Shown here piece after piece: positions 1 to 8,412 of a stretch of 64,000 bases of DNA; position 1 is the stretch's first letter, and each line of letters starts with the position of its first letter. A program made the translations under genes and the position numbers. The stretch comes from Erysipelotrichaceae bacterium NK3D112 (GTDB lineage Bacteria; Bacillota_I; Bacilli_A; Erysipelotrichales; Erysipelotrichaceae), in NCBI GenBank assembly GCA_000701725.1, contig JNJQ01000010.1, positions 1-64,000 of the forward strand, given 5' to 3'. The notes beneath the pieces are model-generated. The model did not search any database. It worked only from the letters and a program-made list of their open reading frames with translations, and was not told where the DNA came from.

Positions 1-21
1 ATGTAATTCTTTCCTGCTTAC

Positions 22-65
22 AAGCCTCGCCTATAGTTCGCTAGAACTTAGGCGGGGTGATTGAC
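22..65. repeat. IS200/IS605-type end hairpin, copy 1
   Basis: An imperfect inverted repeat whose arms are CCTCGCCTA and TTAGGCGGGG, around a short loop. A near-identical hairpin occurs at 37357-37401, with the same flanking AAG, arms and TATAG core. Hairpins of this kind are typical of the 3' ends of IS200/IS605 or TnpB elements, so this is probably the end of such an element or a solo remnant. It lies directly downstream of the metallophosphoesterase stop codon and could also act as its terminator. No transposase is visible before the window begins. Confidence 0.5.
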
Positions 66-66
66 A

Positions 67-858
67 TTAATGGTTCTCCTTTGGTTTCAATGTGATGAAT
101 CCGATCTCGGGATTGTTGTATAAGCGCGGAATTCTTCCGTCCGCCGATGCGAGTCCCCTTGATATATACATGAGGTGTCCGTTGAGATTATGGATGCCTT
201 CGGAGTATTTCGGGAATATTCCCTGCTGGGGACCGTAGAGACCTTTATGAGTAAAGGGTATTCTCCATTGGCCGCCATGAACATGACCGCAGATGATCAG
301 CGGATAATCCACTTTCCGATACAGCTCAATGTGATTGGGGCGGTGGGAGATCAGAATCCGGAAACAACCGTATTCAGCCAGCTCGTTGACATCCTCCGCA
401 TACAGCACAGGCTCTCTTCCCGAATCGCTTAAACCGGCGATGACGATATCCTCATTGAAGCGCTCTGATGAATTTTCCAGCACATGCACGCCCATCTGCC
501 GCATGCGCTCTCGGAAGCTTTCCATTTCAGGCACATAGTTGTCATGGTTGCCGGAAGTGAAATAAACCGTTCTGCCTTTGAGGGCTTCCAGCAGTTCAAA
601 GCTGGTCTCATATCTGCGCCCGGTATCAAAAAGATCGCCGGGAATCACAATGAAATCCGGATTTTCCTCATCGATGATTTTTTTGATTCTGCTCTGATTG
701 CGTCCGAAAGGCCGGCAATGAACATCCGAAAGGACACAGATCGTTACCGGTGTATGGATATGTTCCGATTCGATGACATCCCTTCTGCGGTCGATTTTAT
801 AAGGAAGACCCGCCAGGAACACAACCGGAATCGCTGCCAGCACGCATTCAATCAGCAT
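67..858 (-). CDS. membrane-anchored metallophosphoesterase (YkuE/YaeI-like)
   Basis: A calcineurin-like phosphoesterase of about 263 residues. All metal-binding motifs are present in order: LSDVHC (DxH), PGDLFD (GDxxD), SGNHDN (GNHD), a histidine in LISHRP, and CGHVHGG (GHxH). The N-terminus, MLIECVLAAIPVVFLAGL, is one membrane segment or uncleaved signal, which fits the YkuE/YaeI group thought to act on lipid phosphates at the membrane. The open frame runs upstream to 1047, but that extension overlaps the ROK gene and its terminator and has no family similarity, so the ATG at 858 was chosen. No strong ribosome binding site precedes it. A TATGAT box a few bases upstream suggests a very short leader. 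The substrate is unknown. Confidence 0.85.
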   Translation of the reverse strand: MLIECVLAAIPVVFLAGLPYKIDRRRDVIESEHIHTPVTICVLSDVHCRPFGRNQSRIKKIIDEENPDFIVIPGDLFDTGRRYETSFELLEALKGRTVYFTSGNHDNYVPEMESFRERMRQMGVHVLENSSERFNEDIVIAGLSDSGREPVLYAEDVNELAEYGCFRILISHRPNHIELYRKVDYPLIICGHVHGGQWRIPFTHKGLYGPQQGIFPKYSEGIHNLNGHLMYISRGLASADGRIPRLYNNPEIGFITLKPKENH

Positions 859-873
859 GGAATCATCATAGCA

Positions 874-907
874 CAAAAAAAGACCGTGACACGGGGTCAG
901 GTCTTTC
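874..907 (-). terminator. rho-independent terminator of the ROK kinase gene
   Basis: Inverted repeat AAAGACC/GGTCTTT followed on the minus strand by a run of seven T. It lies just after the ROK kinase stop codon and just before the metallophosphoesterase start, so the two genes are probably separate transcripts. Confidence 0.85.
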
Positions 908-928
908 TTAAGATTCAGATGATATTGA

Positions 929-1828
929 TCAGCAGCCATGGCTCTTCGGCAGCATCGCAGCGCCGACGATTCCCGGCTCTTCCAGCGCAGCCAGCACGAA
1001 CGGTGTGTCGTGGACTGCTGTATGGGACATCGCTTTGTACTGCTCAATGACGCCCGGCAGGAACTTGTCAGCGGACTTCATCATACCGCCGCCAAGCACG
1101 AAGATATCCGGATCGCATACGCATGCGATGGTTGCAAAATACTGACCGAGGTCTCTTTCAAACTGCTCGACAGCAGCAATGGCAGCAGGATCGCCCTCTT
1201 CCGCCTTTTCAAACACGACACCGGTATGAGCGATGGTCTGACCGGATTCCTTTTCATACTTTCTCTTGAGGCCTGTGCCGGAAGCTTCGTTTTCGATGGC
1301 GCCGACATTGAGGTAGTTGATCTTCTCACGGTTGCGGTCAATGATGATGTTCGCAACTTCACCGCCGAATCCGTGCTTGCCGGAAACAGTCTTGCCATCC
1401 ACGACGAGGCAGCCGCCGATACCGGTGGAAATGGTTGTATAGAAGACATAGTTGAGACCCTTACCCGCGCCGACCAGCGCTTCCGCAAGAGCTGCCACAT
1501 TTGCGTCATTGTCGAGGAAGCACGGCATGCCGAATTCCTTCTTCATCTCATCCGCAAACGGATAGCCCGCGAAACCGGGGAGGTTTGTGGACAGAACCAT
1601 GGAACCTGCTTTTGTATCAACCGGTCCCGGAACGCCGATGCCGATGCCGGAGCATTCTTTCCAGTCGGGGATTTCACGAACCAGTGATTTGATGTTTGCC
1701 ATGACCTTCGCAGGGCCTTCCTGGCCATAGGACGGTCCCTTCACCTGAGCAAGAATCTGTCCGTCTTCTGTGATTTTTGCGACACGGACATTGGTTCCGC
1801 CAAGGTCGATACCGAGATAACTCTTCAT
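929..1828 (-). CDS. ROK family sugar kinase (glucokinase-like)
   Basis: A 299-residue ROK protein expected to phosphorylate glucose or a related hexose with ATP in the cytoplasm. The N-terminal phosphate loop is GIDLGGTNVR. FLDNDANVAALAE carries the sugar-binding and catalytic Asp, and TISTGIGGCLV is a second glycine-rich ATP motif. The usual ROK zinc site (CxCGxxGCxE) is replaced by YLNVGAIENEASGTG, so the three zinc cysteines are missing although the surrounding SGTGL is kept. A good ribosome binding site (AAGGAGG) lies upstream and a strong terminator lies downstream, making this a one-gene unit divergent from the TetR gene at 1962. Glucokinase, fructokinase and N-acetyl sugar kinase cannot be told apart from sequence alone. 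Confidence 0.85.
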   Translation of the reverse strand: MKSYLGIDLGGTNVRVAKITEDGQILAQVKGPSYGQEGPAKVMANIKSLVREIPDWKECSGIGIGVPGPVDTKAGSMVLSTNLPGFAGYPFADEMKKEFGMPCFLDNDANVAALAEALVGAGKGLNYVFYTTISTGIGGCLVVDGKTVSGKHGFGGEVANIIIDRNREKINYLNVGAIENEASGTGLKRKYEKESGQTIAHTGVVFEKAEEGDPAAIAAVEQFERDLGQYFATIACVCDPDIFVLGGGMMKSADKFLPGVIEQYKAMSHTAVHDTPFVLAALEEPGIVGAAMLPKSHGC

Positions 1829-1924
1829 AAAACAATGATCCTCCTTGAAATGATTATTCTCTCTGAATTCATTTTATATTCAGTGATTTTCAAAAGCAAT
1901 AAATCTGTTCAGGCTTATGAGGGC

Positions 1925-1951
1925 TTGTGATGAGGATGATTCTGCTATAAT
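1925..1951 (+). promoter_or_regulatory. putative promoter of the TetR/DhaS-like gene
   Basis: A perfect TATAAT at 1946-1951 with TTGTGA at 1925-1930. The 15-base spacing is short. Initiation from this site would give an almost leaderless mRNA if translation starts at 1962. Confidence 0.4.
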
Positions 1952-1961
1952 GATTTCAATT

Positions 1962-2531
1962 ATGACAGTGGGCACATCCAGAAGTGAAAAAACCAAATAC
2001 CGCCTGGCGCAGGCGCTCAAGGAATGTCTGAAAACCACGCCTCTTGAGGAGATCACGATCAAGCAGCTTGTCTCCTCATGCGGTCTGACCAGACAGACTT
2101 TTTACCGTAATTTTGCGGATCTCAATGATCTTGTCCAGTGGTATTTCAATATCATTCTGGATGAATCGTTCAGGCAGTTAGGCTCCACGGAAACCGTCTA
2201 TGACGGACTGGTGCGCAAATTCGAATACATCCATGAGGAACATCTGTATTTCTCCGCCGCCTTCCGTTCGGACCGGGAGAACAATCTCAGAGACCATGAC
2301 TTCCGTATGATCCTGGATTTCTACCGCAATCTGATTCGCGAAAAGACGGGAAGCCTGCCTGATGACACAACCGATGCCCTGCTTGAAATGTATTGCCAGG
2401 CATCGGTGTATATGACCGTGAAGTGGGTGCTTTCCGGCATGCGTGAGAGCGAAAAGACGCTTGCCTCGCTGATGATCGAGGCCATGCCCGAAAAACTGCG
2501 CACGCTGTTTGTCAGACTGCAGCTGATCTGA
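1962..2531 (+). CDS. TetR family regulator, DhaS-like
   Basis: About 189 residues. The N-terminal helix-turn-helix reads ITIKQLVSSCGLTRQTFYRNF, followed by a helical C-terminal domain (about residues 60-180) like the DhaS group of TetR proteins that control dihydroxyacetone kinase genes. The frame extends upstream to 1917, but the extra residues overlap the promoter-like TATAAT, so the ATG at 1962 is preferred. The gene lies 95 bases upstream of fucO in the same direction. Two inverted repeats occur in that gap, so control of fucO is a reasonable inference. The ligand is unknown; a small aldehyde or diol metabolite is a guess from the neighbour. Confidence 0.75.
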   Translation: MTVGTSRSEKTKYRLAQALKECLKTTPLEEITIKQLVSSCGLTRQTFYRNFADLNDLVQWYFNIILDESFRQLGSTETVYDGLVRKFEYIHEEHLYFSAAFRSDRENNLRDHDFRMILDFYRNLIREKTGSLPDDTTDALLEMYCQASVYMTVKWVLSGMRESEKTLASLMIEAMPEKLRTLFVRLQLI

Positions 2532-2536
2532 AACTG

Positions 2537-2572
2537 AACGTTACAAATTTGTTTATGTGTAACGTCTTTTTT
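2537..2572 (+). terminator. hairpin after the TetR gene: terminator and possible operator
   Basis: ACGTTAC/GTAACGT arms with a 14-base AT-rich loop and a T-run, so it works as a terminator. The outer GTTAC...GTAAC resembles the repeat at 2585-2612, so it may also be an operator. Confidence 0.6.
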
Positions 2573-2584
2573 GTTTGCGGAAAG

Positions 2585-2612
2585 GTTACAATAAACTTGT
2601 TAAAAAATTAAC
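2585..2612 (+). promoter_or_regulatory. candidate operator upstream of fucO
   Basis: A GTTAC...TTAAC element just upstream of the fucO ribosome binding site (AGGAGG). It shares the TTACAA(A)T and TTGTT blocks with the hairpin at 2537-2572. Binding by the adjacent TetR protein is inferred only from position and symmetry. Confidence 0.35.
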
Positions 2613-2626
2613 AGGAGGTTAAGCAA

Positions 2627-3778
2627 ATGGCTAACAGATTCATCTTAAACGAAACATCCTACCATGGCGCAGGTGCCATCAAAGAGATCGTCACAGAGTT
2701 CAAGGCTCGCGGTTTCAAAAAGGCATTCGTCGCTTCAGACCCGGGTCTGATCCAGTTCGGCGTTACTGCCAAGGTTACAGATCTGCTTGATGAGGCTGGC
2801 ATTGCTTATGAGATTTATTCCAACATTCAGCCCAACCCCACCATCGAAAACGTACAGACCGGTGTCAAGGCTTTCGCTGATGCAGGCGCTGACATGATCA
2901 TCGCCATCGGCGGCGGTTCCTCCATGGACACATCCAAAGCTATCGGCATCATCAACACAAACCCTGAGTTCGCTGATGTCAGATCCCTCGAAGGCGTCGC
3001 TCCGACAAAGAATCCGTGCACTCCGATCTTCGCTGTTCCGACAACAGCCGGCACCGCTGCGGAAGTCACAATCAACTACGTTATCACCGATCCGGAAAAC
3101 AAGAGAAAGTTCGTCTGTGTTGACGCTCATGACATTCCCGTCATCGCTTTCGTTGACCCGGATATGATGAACTCCATGCCCAAGGGCCTCACAGCCGCTA
3201 CCGGTATGGACGCTCTGACACATGCGATCGAAGGCTACATCACAGCCGGCGCATGGGAGCTTTCCGATATGTTCCATATCAAGGCGATCCAGATCATCGC
3301 CAGAAGCCTGAGAGCTGCTGTTGAAAACGATCCGAAGGGCAGAGAAGACATGGCTCTTGCACAGTATGTCGCAGGTATGGGCTTCTCCAACGTCGGTCTT
3401 GGCGTTGACCACTCCATGGCTCACACACTGTCCGCTTACTACGGAATGCCTCACGGAAAGGCATGCGCTACCCTTCTGCCGACCGTTATGGCTTACAACG
3501 CTGAGTGCACAGGCGAGAAGTACAGAGACATCGCTGATGCGTTCGGAGTCGAAGGCGCATACACAATGCCGCTTGAGGAAGCACGCGCAGCCGCAGTCGC
3601 AGCCGTCAAGAAACTCGGTGAGGATGTCGGTATCGAAATGAGCCTCAAGGACGTTGTTCCGATGGAAGACGTCGACGCTCTTTCCGCTGACGCGCTCAAG
3701 GATGCCTGCACACCGGGCAACCCGAAGCCTGTCACAGTTGAGGACATCAAGGCAATGTTCCTCAGCCTGATGAAGTAA
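2627..3778 (+). CDS. fucO: lactaldehyde reductase (iron-containing alcohol dehydrogenase)
   Basis: A 383-residue group III iron alcohol dehydrogenase. It matches the E. coli FucO pattern nearly end to end: MANRFILNET start, IAIGGGSSMDTSKAIGI nucleotide loop, NPEFADVRSLEG, VPTTAGTAAEVTINYVITD, and KFVCVDAHDIP. The iron ligands lie in GMDALTHAIEGY (Asp and His) and in VDHSMAHTLSAYYGMPHG (two His). It interconverts lactaldehyde and 1,2-propanediol with NAD(H), a redox-balancing step in fucose or rhamnose fermentation; no fucose pathway genes are nearby. A strong AGGAGG site and low use of rare codons suggest high expression. It is flanked by a TetR gene upstream and a strong bidirectional terminator downstream. 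Confidence 0.9.
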   Translation: MANRFILNETSYHGAGAIKEIVTEFKARGFKKAFVASDPGLIQFGVTAKVTDLLDEAGIAYEIYSNIQPNPTIENVQTGVKAFADAGADMIIAIGGGSSMDTSKAIGIINTNPEFADVRSLEGVAPTKNPCTPIFAVPTTAGTAAEVTINYVITDPENKRKFVCVDAHDIPVIAFVDPDMMNSMPKGLTAATGMDALTHAIEGYITAGAWELSDMFHIKAIQIIARSLRAAVENDPKGREDMALAQYVAGMGFSNVGLGVDHSMAHTLSAYYGMPHGKACATLLPTVMAYNAECTGEKYRDIADAFGVEGAYTMPLEEARAAAVAAVKKLGEDVGIEMSLKDVVPMEDVDALSADALKDACTPGNPKPVTVEDIKAMFLSLMK

Positions 3779-3799
3779 TTCTTCAAAACAGCCTTATAA

Positions 3800-3828
3800 A
3801 AGGCGGATCATCACGGTCCGCCTTTTTT
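3800..3828. terminator. bidirectional terminator between fucO and mtnN
   Basis: GGCGGA/TCCGCC hairpin with six T on the plus strand and four on the minus strand. It serves the convergent genes on both sides. Confidence 0.9.
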
Positions 3829-3834
3829 CAATCA

Positions 3835-4539
3835 TCAGTTTTCAATCATATGGATGACGGCCGATGCGCTGATCGCGGCCGCTTTTTTTGCGAAGATTTC
3901 AAAGGAGACTTCCTCGGAATCATCCGCTTTGTCAGAGATCGCCCGGATAATCACAAACGGAATGTGATTCAGATGGCACACCTGGGCAATGGCAGCTCCT
4001 TCCATTTCAGCGCAATAGCCATTGAACTGTTCAATGATCCGTTTTTTCTGTTCCTTTGAGGCGATGAACTGATCGCCGGAACAGATTCTTCCTTCAAAGA
4101 TGCCGGTGTCCGGTGAAACAGCCTTCACCGCTTCCGCCGCTTTTGCACGCAGGGTTTTGTCCGCCTCAAATGCGTAAAGACCTGTATAGGGAATCTCCCC
4201 TTTCGCAAAGCCGATCGCCGAGACATCGAAATCATGCTGGACGGCATCGGTGGAAATGACGATGTCGCCGATATTGATGTCATTGTTGAGGGAGCCTGCC
4301 ACACCGGTGTTGACCACTGCGTTCACCCCGAACACACTGATGAGCATTTGTGCGCAGATACCGGCATTGACCTTGCCCATGCCGCACTGCACAACCACGG
4401 CCTCTTTGCCTTTGAGAGTGCCGCAGCAGAACTCCATGGAAGCGATTGTCTGCGTGTCCGTGATGTTCATCTGCTGTCTGATGGCGCTGACTTCATCTTC
4501 CATCGCGCCGATAATTCCGATTCTTGTGATTGTTTCCAT
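3835..4539 (-). CDS. mtnN: 5'-methylthioadenosine/S-adenosylhomocysteine nucleosidase
   Basis: A 234-residue Pfs/MtnN enzyme that removes adenine from S-adenosylhomocysteine and methylthioadenosine, recycling methyl-donor by-products in the cytoplasm. Visible signatures are IGIIGAMEDEV (catalytic Glu), VNTGVAGSL, the substrate-binding AEMEGAAIAQVC, and RAISDKAD with the catalytic Asp. Length is normal. The ATG lies one base after the stop codon of the MATE gene upstream, and the AAAGGGGGAC site lies inside that gene's end, so the two are translationally coupled. Confidence 0.93.
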   Translation of the reverse strand: METITRIGIIGAMEDEVSAIRQQMNITDTQTIASMEFCCGTLKGKEAVVVQCGMGKVNAGICAQMLISVFGVNAVVNTGVAGSLNNDINIGDIVISTDAVQHDFDVSAIGFAKGEIPYTGLYAFEADKTLRAKAAEAVKAVSPDTGIFEGRICSGDQFIASKEQKKRIIEQFNGYCAEMEGAAIAQVCHLNHIPFVIIRAISDKADDSEEVSFEIFAKKAAAISASAVIHMIEN

Positions 4540-4540
4540 A

Positions 4541-5953
4541 TTAAAGTCCCCCTTTGTTCAGCCATTTTTCCCGTTTCAGACGGATCAGGAAGAAGATGCC
4601 GCGGCAGCTGAGCTCAATCGCCATGGCAATCCACACACCGGAAAGTCCGATTCTTTTTGAAAGAAACCAGGCAAGAGTCAGACGGATTCCCCACATGGAA
4701 ATCAGATTGATGATGCCCGGCACAAACGTATCACCTGCACCTCTGAGTGCTCCTGTCACAACGATGCTCGCCGCAAACAGCGGTTCCGCCAGAAGCTCAT
4801 ATCGCAGCACATGCGCGCCAAGTTCCTGCACCTCTTTCACCGGTGTCAGAAACTGAAAGACATACGGACAGAAAACATACATGACGGCTCCGGTCAGCGT
4901 CATGACAGCAATGCCCGCAAACACGGTGATCCACGCGAACGAGCGGGTCAGATCCTTGCGTTTTGCGCCAAGCGACTGGCCGACAAGTGTCGTTGAAGCC
5001 TGCTGGATGCCAAAGCCCGGCATATAGCAGATCGATTCCGCGGTCACCGCAAAGGAATGGGCTGCGATGGCCGTTGTTCCAAGCGGGGCAATGATCATTG
5101 TCGATACGATCTGGGCAAGAGAAAGCGCTGAGCCTTCCAGAGCCATCGGCACACCGATCCGGCACGCCTTTGCCAATACATCCTTCTGCACGATCCAGCT
5201 GCTTTTTGAATTGGCGAAACAGAGAATTTGAGAGCGGAAGGCTGCCGCGTAAAACAGCAGAGCCGCACATACCAGCACCGCCAGCGATGTGCCAAGCTGT
5301 GCCCCAAGCACGCCCAGTCCGGCGCCATATACGGTAAAACTCATTCCCGCAAACGAGATCACGCGGGTGGGAAAGATCAGGAAGAAATTGAACACCACAT
5401 CAAGCAGGCACATCAGTGACAGCATGATCGACGGTGTTTTCATATCGCCGCTGCATTGCAGCATATTCGCGCAAAGCCGGTTGAGCTGCCGCAAGGGCAG
5501 AAACATGCAGAAACATGCAAGATATGCGAAAGCATCTTTCCAGAGACTCTGTTCAGCTCCGAGCCAGCGCGGCAGTGAAGGCGCGATGGAAGCACCGATT
5601 GCCGCGATCAGAGAGGAAAACAGCAGAGTGAAACCGAGCGACTGTCTGAACAGCGAGGACGCCCGTCTGTTGTCGCCTGCTCCGACTGCATGGGCTGCCT
5701 GCACGGAAAAACCGCTAGCTGCGGCGCCGATGATTCCGCCCACCAGCCAGGTTGATGAGGAAACAAGACCGATTGAGGCGCTTGCCGAAGCGCCGAGCAC
5801 CCCGACCATCGCCGCATCGATATACTGCATGATGATATCGGAAACCTGGGCGAGAATTCCCGGTACGGAAAGTCTTGCCACAATGGATATTTTTTCCTGA
5901 AGCGAGAAGGCATCCTGCTTCAGCATTCTTTCAGACAGATTAAACGCGGACAT
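4541..5953 (-). CDS. MATE family multidrug/Na+ antiporter
   Basis: A 470-residue membrane protein with about 12 predicted helices and the internal two-fold repeat of MatE proteins: LSVPGILAQVSDIIMQYIDAAMVG in the first half and GVPMALEGSALSLAQIVSTMII in the second. It should export cationic organic compounds in exchange for Na+ or H+. It is the first gene of a two-gene unit with mtnN. The substrate cannot be read from sequence. Confidence 0.88.
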   Translation of the reverse strand: MSAFNLSERMLKQDAFSLQEKISIVARLSVPGILAQVSDIIMQYIDAAMVGVLGASASASIGLVSSSTWLVGGIIGAAASGFSVQAAHAVGAGDNRRASSLFRQSLGFTLLFSSLIAAIGASIAPSLPRWLGAEQSLWKDAFAYLACFCMFLPLRQLNRLCANMLQCSGDMKTPSIMLSLMCLLDVVFNFFLIFPTRVISFAGMSFTVYGAGLGVLGAQLGTSLAVLVCAALLFYAAAFRSQILCFANSKSSWIVQKDVLAKACRIGVPMALEGSALSLAQIVSTMIIAPLGTTAIAAHSFAVTAESICYMPGFGIQQASTTLVGQSLGAKRKDLTRSFAWITVFAGIAVMTLTGAVMYVFCPYVFQFLTPVKEVQELGAHVLRYELLAEPLFAASIVVTGALRGAGDTFVPGIINLISMWGIRLTLAWFLSKRIGLSGVWIAMAIELSCRGIFFLIRLKREKWLNKGGL

Positions 5954-6002
5954 GGCTCACATTATAACATTCAAACACAGCTCTGATACACGCATACGCA
6001 AC

Positions 6003-6033
6003 AAAAAAAAACGGGCTCCAGAGGAACCCGTGA
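6003..6033 (-). terminator. terminator of the mscS-like gene
   Basis: ACGGG/CCCGT hairpin followed by nine T on the minus strand, just after the MscS stop codon. Confidence 0.85.
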
Positions 6034-6042
6034 TCAGAGATC

Positions 6043-6840
6043 TTATCTGGATGCGATGACCCGCACAGCCGGTGCGGTCATGCCGGCTTTGCCGAAGGCA
6101 AGCACGACTTTCTGGGTAAGAGCTGCCTTTTCGGACAGATAATCCTCTTTGGCCACCCAGACACGCAGGCAAAGATCAACCGCGGTATCGGTGCCGCCGG
6201 CCACAATCGGTGAGGGTGCAGGATCCTTGAGAACCTTTTCATCCGCATCCGCAACGGCAGCCAGAACCTTCAGAGCCGCAGAAATGTCAGTGTCCTTGCC
6301 GACCGAGAAGGTCAGATCAAGACGTCTTGTCGGGTTGGCTGTCTGGTTGACGACATTGGCGCCCATCAGAGTGCCGTTGGGAACGGTGATCTTTGAGTTC
6401 TGGGCGGTTGTGATGACAGTGTAAAAGAGATTGATTGCACTGACAACGCCTTCAACGCCTGCCGCTTCCACATAATCACCGACATTGAACGGTCTCAGAA
6501 TCATCAACATGATACCGCCGGCCACATTGGAAAGAGCTCCCTGAAGGGCCATGCCCACTGCGACGCCCGCAGACGCAAGAACCGCAATCACGGATGCCAT
6601 CGGCACACCGAGAATACTGATGATGGAAATCACCAGGATAACAGTCAGAACAGCCTTGATGATATTGGTCACAAACAGTGCGACGGTCTGTTCAAGCTTC
6701 TTGAAACCCGGTGTCTTTTTGATTGCGCTGATAATGGCCTTGATGATCATTCTGCCGACGAACCATGCGATGATTGCCAATACGATCCGCAGGCCGCTGG
6801 TGGTGCCGAATTCAGTTAAAGTCCTGATAACATTCTCCAT
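6043..6840 (-). CDS. mscS: small-conductance mechanosensitive channel (MscS family)
   Basis: About 265 residues, the size of a minimal MscS. Three membrane segments lie in the first 110 residues. The pore-lining helix is AGVAVGMALQGALSNVAGG, followed by the family signature LMILRPFNVGDYVE, and then the soluble beta domain with ITVPNGTLMGANVVN. It opens under membrane tension to release solutes during hypo-osmotic shock. The frame extends to 6873, but the ATG at 6840 has the AAAGGGGG ribosome binding site and gives the normal MENVIRTL start. Confidence 0.9.
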   Translation of the reverse strand: MENVIRTLTEFGTTSGLRIVLAIIAWFVGRMIIKAIISAIKKTPGFKKLEQTVALFVTNIIKAVLTVILVISIISILGVPMASVIAVLASAGVAVGMALQGALSNVAGGIMLMILRPFNVGDYVEAAGVEGVVSAINLFYTVITTAQNSKITVPNGTLMGANVVNQTANPTRRLDLTFSVGKDTDISAALKVLAAVADADEKVLKDPAPSPIVAGGTDTAVDLCLRVWVAKEDYLSEKAALTQKVVLAFGKAGMTAPAVRVIASR

Positions 6841-6896
6841 AAATAAATCCCCCTTTATCTTTAAAAAAATCATAGCACATGATCATGCAAGCAGAT

Positions 6897-6936
6897 AAAA
6901 ACCTCCGGAATTTTCACAATTCCCGGAGGTCTTTTC
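6897..6936. terminator. terminator between lipoprotein and mscS genes
   Basis: ACCTCCGG/CCGGAGGT hairpin with AT-rich inner stem and T-runs on both strands. It ends the lipoprotein transcript on the minus strand. Confidence 0.85.
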
Positions 6937-6954
6937 AGATGTTGGTTTCAGGGA

Positions 6955-8283
6955 TTACGGACGTCCGAAGCCGCCTCCCATACCTCCGCCGGGACCCATG
7001 CCGCCGCCGGGACCCATGCCGCCCTGCATGCCGCCCATGCCGCCGCCCATCATGGAGTTGGTGATGGAGGTGATCTGCTGGCCGTTGACAGTCACGGTGC
7101 CGCCTGTCATTTCTGCGCCGTAATCATAGTCGAAGGCGAACTGTGCGGAGATGTTCACATTGCCGCCGCTGATATAAATATAGCCGTTGGCGTCAAGGGC
7201 GTCTGTGTCGCCTGCGCCCATGGTGACATCAAGATTGCCGCCGGTGATTTCAAGGGTCGGTGTGTATGTTGTTGTCTTGGCAGCCGCGTTGATGCCGTCA
7301 TCGCTGGCGCTGACATCAATATCGCCGCCGTTGATCTGCACATAGGTGCCTTCAATACCTTCAGCAGCTGTTACGGTAATTGTGCCGCCGTCAATCTGAA
7401 CAGCGAGATTTCCGTAGATGCCGTCATCGGAAGATTCGATATCAAATGTGCCGCCGCAGATGTAGACATAGCCGGTTGTCTGATCTTCATCATTTTCCGC
7501 ATGGATACCGTCGGATGCACTGCTGATTGTGAAGTCACCATCGCTGATCCTGATCGAATCATTGGCCTCAAGAGCGTCGCCGTTTGCGTGAATCACATAT
7601 GTGCCGCCTGTGATCTTCATATCGTCCTTGCATGTGATGCCGTTATCGACGGAGTTGACGTTCAGTGTGCCAAGACCGTTGAGAACCAGATCATCCTTGG
7701 AGAAGATCGCCGCGTCTGTATTGGTGTCGCCGTCGGCTGTGAATGTGCCGTTGACGGTCAGGGTGTTTTCTGTTTCTGTGGTTGTCACAAACACCTTGTC
7801 AGCGGATACGACATAGATTGCGGGCACACCGTCATTGGTGATGGATACACCGTTAAGCACGAGCTGAACCTTGGCGGTATCATCCGCTTCGACACGGATG
7901 GTGACATCTGTGACTGTTCCCGAGAATACATAGACACCTTCCTCAGTGATATTGACATCCTGTCCGCTGGTTAATGTGATGTATTGCGCATTTGTGAGAT
8001 CCGCTGTCTGGGTCAGATCACGTTCGGTGAAGAAATCTGTGGCATCCAGCAGTCCGGATGATGTGACATCAGCGGTTGAGACAACTGTGTTCTGCGAAAT
8101 GGTCTGAACCGCTGTCTCCTCCTTCTGTGTATCTTCTTCTGCTGTTTCGGTCTGCACCTCTGCCGCGGTTTCCTGTGACTGTTCCTGATCCGCCGCTGCT
8201 GTTTTGGCCGAGCATCCGGCTGCGGTTAACATGACAGCTGCCAGGAATGCAGCTGTATTCTTTTTCATCGTGAGAGTATTCAT
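6955..8283 (-). CDS. carbohydrate-binding-domain lipoprotein with beta-helix repeats and Gly/Met-rich tail
   Basis: About 442 residues. The N-terminus is a lipoprotein signal (MNTLTMKKNTAAFLAAVMLTAAGC; Cys 24 acylated). A Glu/Thr-rich spacer follows, then roughly 300 residues of parallel-beta-helix-like repeats, with turns such as ISGGTFDI, IDGGTITV and INGGDIDV, and the recurring SSDDGI/SASDGIHA pattern of the DUF4353 carbohydrate-binding family. The last 35 residues are almost only Gly, Met and Pro. The start at 8283 has a clear AAAGGAG site. It is surface-anchored and probably binds a glycan; no catalytic motif is visible. Single gene with its own terminator. Confidence 0.8.
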   Translation of the reverse strand: MNTLTMKKNTAAFLAAVMLTAAGCSAKTAAADQEQSQETAAEVQTETAEEDTQKEETAVQTISQNTVVSTADVTSSGLLDATDFFTERDLTQTADLTNAQYITLTSGQDVNITEEGVYVFSGTVTDVTIRVEADDTAKVQLVLNGVSITNDGVPAIYVVSADKVFVTTTETENTLTVNGTFTADGDTNTDAAIFSKDDLVLNGLGTLNVNSVDNGITCKDDMKITGGTYVIHANGDALEANDSIRISDGDFTISSASDGIHAENDEDQTTGYVYICGGTFDIESSDDGIYGNLAVQIDGGTITVTAAEGIEGTYVQINGGDIDVSASDDGINAAAKTTTYTPTLEITGGNLDVTMGAGDTDALDANGYIYISGGNVNISAQFAFDYDYGAEMTGGTVTVNGQQITSITNSMMGGGMGGMQGGMGPGGGMGPGGGMGGGFGRP

Positions 8284-8375
8284 ATAAACTCCTTTCTGCC
8301 TGTCTGCACGATTATAGTAATTGCCTTTTCTGAACAAAAGCTGAACACCGTCTGCACAATTGATGAAACCGAAAC

Positions 8376-8402
8376 AAAAAGCGGAGATTTTTTTCTCCGC
8401 CT
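8376..8402 (-). terminator. terminator of feoB
   Basis: GCGGAG/CTCCGC stem with an eight-base loop followed by TTTTTG on the minus strand, a few bases after the feoB stop codon. Confidence 0.85.
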
Positions 8403-8412
8403 GATTGAATGA

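Noticed and set aside
859-1047. N-terminal extension of the metallophosphoesterase frame
   Set aside because: It overlaps the end of the ROK gene and its terminator and has no family similarity.
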